Below are positions 60,776 to 64,000 of a stretch of DNA of 64,000 nucleotides, one piece after another. Under the pieces are notes generated by a model that made no database searches, was not told the origin of the DNA, and saw only the letters and a list, made by a program, of their open reading frames with translations. Each line of letters starts with the position of its first letter. Position 1 is the stretch's first letter. Origin of the DNA: Candidatus Schekmanbacteria bacterium RIFCSPLOWO2_02_FULL_38_14 (GTDB lineage: Bacteria; Schekmanbacteria; GWA2-38-11); NCBI GenBank assembly GCA_001790855.1, contig MGDH01000011.1, forward strand, positions 124,001 through 188,000. The letters run 5' to 3'. The position numbers were made by a program, and so were the translations under genes.

Positions 60776-61407
60776 TTGCCGGAAAGTCTTTTTCTTAGAG
60801 AACTTAAAATTTCATCTTCAAGCTTGCCTGTTGATTTACAGGCAACGGTGGATTTTTTGAGTTCAAAAAGAGGCTGTATAACCGGAATTATTCTGTCATA
60901 GGTTTTTGTGGTGGTAAATTTGGTATTTACTCTTACATTCCATAAGTCTTTTTTATCAGAAGGTATAAAAAAGACATTTAAATAAACCATTTTCCCTGAG
61001 TAAACCCAGTCAAATGGTGGAGCTCCGCAGTCGCAATACCCATCAGTATCACTATGAGGGAAAAATCCATAATAATAATCCGGATTGATGTTTGATGTGT
61101 AGGTCATTAAAACGCTGGCATCATCATTATACTTGCCAAGCTGTCCAATCTTGAACCCCTTTTCTTTTACTACATCTGAAACAGCTCCAACTATTTCTTC
61201 GTATTCTCCATTGAAGGAATCTGTATTTATGACCCTGTATTCCTTTGGTGTCTTTGGGAAAAGGCAGCATCCTGAAAAGAAAAATAATGCTATAAAAAAA
61301 AAGAAGCGAGGCTTTAAACATGTTATCAATAAATTTTCATATCTTTTTCCATATCTGATTTCTTCAGTAACCACAGGATTTAGTTTGCGTATAATAAAAA
61401 AAATCAT
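60772..61407 (-). CDS. Lipoprotein of unknown function, possible T9 frameshift at the start
   Basis: As sequenced, the open frame begins at ATG 61407 and places the lipobox FFSGC after about 46 residues, unusually late. A better start is the ATG at 61321 in another frame: it reads MFKASLLFF, and if the nine-T tract (61302-61294) had eight Ts it would continue as MFKASLLFFIALFFFSGC, a perfect lipoprotein signal. The mature part (about 160 residues) has SDTDGYCDCGAPPFDWVYSG and NVFFIPSDKKDLWNVRVNTKF; I recognise no named family. It converges with the CydC-like gene. Either a sequence error, slippage or an extended N-terminus explains the start. Confidence 0.65.
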   Translation of the reverse strand: MIFFIIRKLNPVVTEEIRYGKRYENLLITCLKPRFFFFIALFFFSGCCLFPKTPKEYRVINTDSFNGEYEEIVGAVSDVVKEKGFKIGQLGKYNDDASVLMTYTSNINPDYYYGFFPHSDTDGYCDCGAPPFDWVYSGKMVYLNVFFIPSDKKDLWNVRVNTKFTTTKTYDRIIPVIQPLFELKKSTVACKSTGKLEDEILSSLRKRLSGN

Positions 61408-61411
61408 CTGC

Positions 61412-61669
61412 CTATACCATACTGACAAGTTTAAGAAGAAGTAGTATAATAGATAAGTAAATTATTATGTTGCTTGCAATAAAAAACAGTAAAAAATTAT
61501 TTTCACTTCTAACCCCAATCCATCGCGGAATTTTCCAAGAAATGATAACAGTCCCTGCTACAAAAGCAACTGATATGGCAAGCGCTGTTAAAAGAGTAAT
61601 GTAAAAAATTATATATATCAAACAGACAAAACTTACTATTCCAAGACCTAATACTTTAATCCATCCCAT
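61412..61669 (-). CDS. Small hydrophobic membrane protein
   Basis: The 85-residue frame has two to three hydrophobic helices (about 5-48 and 60-82) with a short polar loop (WKIPRWIGVRSEN). There is no clear ribosome-binding site before the ATG and no family I recognise. Sustained hydrophobic character, normal codon use and position just upstream of the lipoprotein gene in the same direction support a real gene. Confidence 0.5.
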   Translation of the reverse strand: MGWIKVLGLGIVSFVCLIYIIFYITLLTALAISVAFVAGTVIISWKIPRWIGVRSENNFLLFFIASNIIIYLSIILLLLKLVSMV

Positions 61670-61750
61670 ATGTTTATAAATCCCAAATATTAAAATCCAA
61701 ATACCAAAATTTTTATTTTAAATTTTGAGTTTTATTATTTGAACTTTTTT

Positions 61751-62773
61751 TTACATACCTACACCATCAACAACTGCTTTGCAACTCGGACAGCACGATT
61801 TATTAATAAAATTTTTATCGATAGAAAACCCTGTCCTTGCAATCAGCACTTCTCCGCACTTATAACAGTAAGTTGCCTCTCCATCATTCCATAAGATATT
61901 TCCGGTATAAACATAACGCAAACCTGCCTTTTTCCCAATCTCCCTTGCCTTCTTCAGGGTTTCTACAGGGGTTGGAAGAATATTTGTAAGATTATAATCA
62001 GGGTGAAAACGGCTTACATGCCAGGGAGTTTCTTTCCCAAGCCCTGCAATAAACTCTGCTATCTCATTCAACTCATCATCAGAATCATTAAAGGCTGGTA
62101 TGATGAGAGTTGTCACCTCAACCCAGATATTAAGTTTCTTCATAAGTCTTAAGGTATCAAGAACCGGCTGAAGCCTTCCTCCCATAACCTTCCTGTAAGT
62201 CTCATCTTTAAAACATTTCAAATCAACATTTGCAGCGTGAAGATACGGGCTTATGGTATTCAATGCCTCTTCTGTCATAAAACCGTTGGTAACAAAATTA
62301 TTTTTTAGTCCCTCTCTGCAAGCTAACTGCGCAATGTCATAGGCATATTCAAAATATATTGTCGGCTCAGTATAGGTATAGGAAATACTCCGACACTTGG
62401 ATCTAAGAGCAATCTCAACTATCTGCGATGGTAGAATCTCCCTTCCACCCGTTCCATTCCAGTCTTTTTTAGATGCCTGTGAAATTTCGTGGTTTTGGCA
62501 AAAAGTACACTTAAAATTACATCCAATGGTTGCCAGAGACAAAGCCTTGGAACCAGGATAAAAATGATAGAGAGGTTTTTTCTCAATAGGGTCAACATTC
62601 AGGGCAGTGGTTTTCCCGTAAACAAGACTGTAAAGCACTCCTTCAATATTCTCCCTGACACCGCAAATTCCTCTTTTTGATGGAAATATAATGCACCTGT
62701 GGGCACACAGGTTGCATTTTACTTTGTCTTCTTGGAGTTTTTCATAAAGAACTGCTTTTTTCAGGCTCTTCAT
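61751..62773 (-). CDS. AmmeMemoRadiSam-type radical SAM enzyme
   Basis: The 340-residue protein starts with a zinc-like motif KCNLCAHRCIIF near residue 20. The radical SAM triad is Cys85-x3-Cys89-x2-Cys92 in CNFKCTFCQN, followed by ISYTYTEPTIYFEYAYD near 130, VTNGFMTEEALN near 165 and WVEVTTLIIPAFNDSDDELN near 215, HVSRFHPDYN near 255, and a C-terminal CYKCGEVLIAR. This is the pyruvate-formate-lyase-activating-enzyme-like branch that occurs with AMMECR1 and MEMO proteins in the AmmeMemoRadiSam system, whose biochemical role is unknown. The two partner domains are not in this window. The start overlaps a cysteine-rich small protein gene. Confidence 0.9.
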   Translation of the reverse strand: MKSLKKAVLYEKLQEDKVKCNLCAHRCIIFPSKRGICGVRENIEGVLYSLVYGKTTALNVDPIEKKPLYHFYPGSKALSLATIGCNFKCTFCQNHEISQASKKDWNGTGGREILPSQIVEIALRSKCRSISYTYTEPTIYFEYAYDIAQLACREGLKNNFVTNGFMTEEALNTISPYLHAANVDLKCFKDETYRKVMGGRLQPVLDTLRLMKKLNIWVEVTTLIIPAFNDSDDELNEIAEFIAGLGKETPWHVSRFHPDYNLTNILPTPVETLKKAREIGKKAGLRYVYTGNILWNDGEATYCYKCGEVLIARTGFSIDKNFINKSCCPSCKAVVDGVGM

Positions 62774-62927
62774 CTGCCTCTGCCTTTTTCTTTTTATTAT
62801 TCTGAGGTCTGCACATACTGCATCTGCTGGAAGGACATTTCAGGCAAAAATCACAGTCAGGACACTTAACACCAACAGACTTATCCTCATTCTTTGGGCA
62901 GATAGATTCATCAGTGTCAGTATCCAA
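62742..62927 (-). CDS. Small cysteine-rich, probable metal-binding protein
   Basis: The 61-residue frame starts at TTG with GGAG 7 bases upstream. It has an acidic start (DTDTDES), a dense cysteine block, CPDCDFCLKCPSSRCSMCRP (seven cysteines with the earlier CPKNE), and a charged tail rich in Lys and Glu. The spacing C-x2-C-x2-C-x2-C suggests zinc or Fe-S binding. The 3' end overlaps the radical SAM start by 32 bases in another frame, as expected for coupled translation. It could donate a cluster or scaffold the enzyme, which is speculation. I recognise no family. Confidence 0.55.
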   Translation of the reverse strand: MDTDTDESICPKNEDKSVGVKCPDCDFCLKCPSSRCSMCRPQNNKKKKAEADEEPEKSSSL

Positions 62928-62969
62928 AACTTTTCTCCAGTCAGCCCAAATTCAAAACATTTTGCTGGA

Positions 62970-62987
62970 TTCCCGCTTATGCGGGAA
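62970..62987. repeat. Short palindromic repeat (TTCCCGC / GCGGGAA)
   Basis: TTCCCGC (62970-62976) and GCGGGAA (62981-62987) form a perfect stem with a four-base loop, inside a GGATTCCCGC...GCGGGAATGACA context that is a common dispersed repeat type in bacteria. It lies in the 256-base gap 62928-63183, which otherwise is AT-rich and shows no gene. It probably marks the end of the upstream minus-strand unit. Confidence 0.55.
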
Positions 62988-63183
62988 TGACAGAATGGTG
63001 TTTATGCAAAAGAATAAAACCATAAATCTATTTTCATCGTTCGTGGATAATAAACCCATCATGATAATTATCTGGATTTTGAAATTTACTAAATTATGAT
63101 ACTATTCCAATATCTTATTTCAAGGATATTTTGTATATTATAATTTGAGGCAGATTTTTTAGGTTTTCTTAAAGATAAGTTTT

Positions 63184-63660
63184 TCAGAGCTGGTTTGCAA
63201 CTTTTTTTAGTTCAGATAGCATCGCTGTTTTAAATCTTTTAGCCTTGTCGTCCTTGTACTTTACACGGACTCCGCTTACAATTGAGAGATAAGCTGAAGT
63301 ATCGCCCTTTATATTTATAACATCAATCCTCACGATGTTCATCATTGGATGGGTATCTGACGGAGCGCTGACCACACCGGCTCTTCCGAAAATATGCAGG
63401 CAGGTGTCATTTTCATCATATATTGAAAAAATGACCTTTTTGCTTTTTATAAGATTCCTATATGCTGAATTATCTTTATGAATTGCGAAAAGCAGGCTTT
63501 CTTCGTCTTTGATCATATAGAAAGGTATGGTAGTAAGATTTGGAATCCCGCTTGAGTCAACTGTTGCAAGAAAAGCAAGATTATCTTTCGGGTTTATCTT
63601 TGCCTGAATTTCTTTGGTTATCTTGGTACCAAGACTGTTAGATATCATTATCTCCTTCAC
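63184..63660 (-). CDS. Pyridoxamine 5'-phosphate oxidase-fold (FMN-binding split barrel) protein
   Basis: The 158-residue protein starts at GTG; an ATG four codons later (63648) directly follows AAGGAG and could also be used. The split-barrel pattern is visible: DNLAFLATVDSSGIPNLTTIPF near 25, LLFAIHKDNSAYRNLIKSKKV near 55 and VIFSIYDENDTCLHIFGRAG near 75. Members bind FMN or heme and reduce varied substrates; this one is not specific enough to name. It follows meaB by 8 bases in the same direction. Confidence 0.82.
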   Translation of the reverse strand: MKEIMISNSLGTKITKEIQAKINPKDNLAFLATVDSSGIPNLTTIPFYMIKDEESLLFAIHKDNSAYRNLIKSKKVIFSIYDENDTCLHIFGRAGVVSAPSDTHPMMNIVRIDVINIKGDTSAYLSIVSGVRVKYKDDKAKRFKTAMLSELKKVANQL

Positions 63661-63668
63661 CCTTTATA

Positions 63669-64000
63669 TTATAGGCTTAAAATCTTCTCCACTGCACTAT
63701 AGGCATCCATCTCCCTTGCAGCAACTCTTTTTGCATAACCTCTTATACCGCCTTTCCTTGAAGCCTTCTCAAAGGCTTTTTCAAGCAACCTTTCTTTCAG
63801 TATTTCTGTTATCTCCATCTCGCTTTTATAAATTTCCTTATCATAAAACAGACTGGAATTACTGTTCAAAAAATCTTTATGACAATGAATTATTCCCACC
63901 AGTTCTTTTATGCCTGCACCAGTTGTTGCCACTGTTTTTACAACCTGTGGTTTCCATCCATTCTTATTGGGGTTTAACTCAAGCATTATGCTTATATCTC
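63669..64000 (-). CDS. meaB: Methylmalonyl-CoA mutase-associated GTPase MeaB (C-terminal part, cut by window edge)
   Basis: The frame is open to the window end; about 110 residues are visible. DISIMLELNPNKNGWKPQVV then KTVATTGAGIKELVGIIHCH followed by the helical tail (MEITEILKERLLEKAFEK) is the MeaB/ArgK C-terminal dimerisation arm. MeaB is a GTPase chaperone that protects and reloads adenosylcobalamin-dependent methylmalonyl-CoA mutase. The P-loop half lies outside. Together with the carboxylase genes at 30459-34306 and the B12-dependent reductase, it indicates a cobalamin-using organism with methylmalonyl-CoA metabolism. The mutase genes are expected just beyond the window. Confidence 0.85.
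   Translation of the reverse strand, partial: DISIMLELNPNKNGWKPQVVKTVATTGAGIKELVGIIHCHKDFLNSNSSLFYDKEIYKSEMEITEILKERLLEKAFEKASRKGGIRGYAKRVAAREMDAYSAVEKILSL

Noticed and set aside
61127-61321. Separate 64-residue protein on the minus strand
   Set aside because: Only its first nine residues look like a signal peptide; the rest is out-of-frame sequence of the lipoprotein gene. I treat it as the true start of that lipoprotein after a tract-length change.
62914-63099. 61-residue plus-strand protein downstream of the Cys-rich gene
   Set aside because: Its LDSRLCGNDR segment is the translation of a common palindromic repeat (62970-62987), not a conserved protein.

Overview
The window is an AT-rich (by eye well under 45% GC), gene-dense bacterial chromosome segment with about 56 genes. 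Several features point to a Gram-negative, free-living, probably anaerobic or microaerobic lineage: lipoprotein signal peptides, a surface-glycan cluster, a CydDC-like ABC pair, a B12-dependent (class II) ribonucleotide reductase, an AmmeMemoRadiSam-type radical SAM enzyme and a three-subunit acyl-CoA carboxylase with a nearby MeaB. The order argD-argF-argG-argH-lipoprotein-lysA-dapF-dapA-dapB is the arrangement known from deltaproteobacteria-like genomes such as Geobacter. An uncultured Desulfobacterota/Nitrospirota-grade lineage, for example Candidatus Schekmanbacteria, is my best guess, but no marker here fixes the phylum. I see no phage, transposase or CRISPR array.

Layout. 1-4398 (minus): a lipid- or small-molecule-modifying operon with a decayed radical SAM remnant, an isoprenylcysteine-methyltransferase-like membrane enzyme, a B12-binding radical SAM enzyme, a FabF-like ketosynthase and the start of a membrane sensor kinase. 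4553-8255 (plus): a secreted subtilase and an overlapping PrcB-domain lipoprotein whose signal peptide is broken by a T9 tract. 8436-18531 (minus): lysine/diaminopimelate and arginine biosynthesis, with an FN3 lipoprotein between argH and lysA. 18749-20376 (minus): DedA and an AIR-synthase-like protein. 20672-27592 (plus): a shortened histidine phosphatase, galT, a three-GAF histidine kinase, a single-domain response regulator, a small membrane protein, dnaA and a GAF protein. 27598-30143 (minus): a KH-domain protein and ilvH-ilvB. 30459-34306 (plus): acyl-CoA carboxylase subunits. 34384-37831 (minus): a receiver-GGDEF protein, Fur, a repeat lipoprotein and a TPR protein. 38071-45807 (plus): a lipoprotein, asnB, a membrane glycosyltransferase-like protein, nrdJ and an Ogg2-type glycosylase. 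45853-46267 (minus): rnpB. 46415-49888 (plus): a very large secreted, possibly glycan-acting protein. 49872-56313 (minus): a surface-glycan cluster. 56485: tRNA-Phe. 57235-60775 (plus): a CydDC-like exporter behind an ArsR/SmtB-type operator. 60772-64000 (minus): small envelope proteins, the AmmeMemoRadiSam-type enzyme, a flavin-binding-fold protein and the C-terminal part of MeaB.

The most distinctive observations are: (i) a dentilisin-like subtilase/PrcB pair; (ii) three exported proteins with nine-base T tracts inside the signal-peptide coding region, two of which look frameshifted; (iii) a 12-2-12 ArsR-type operator before the CydDC-like pair; (iv) a palindrome and structured leader before nrdJ; (v) a ketosynthase/radical SAM/methyltransferase cluster; (vi) a histidine phosphatase with a clean internal deletion; (vii) a short-repeat insertion in rnpB. 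Small inverted-repeat elements are scattered between operons.
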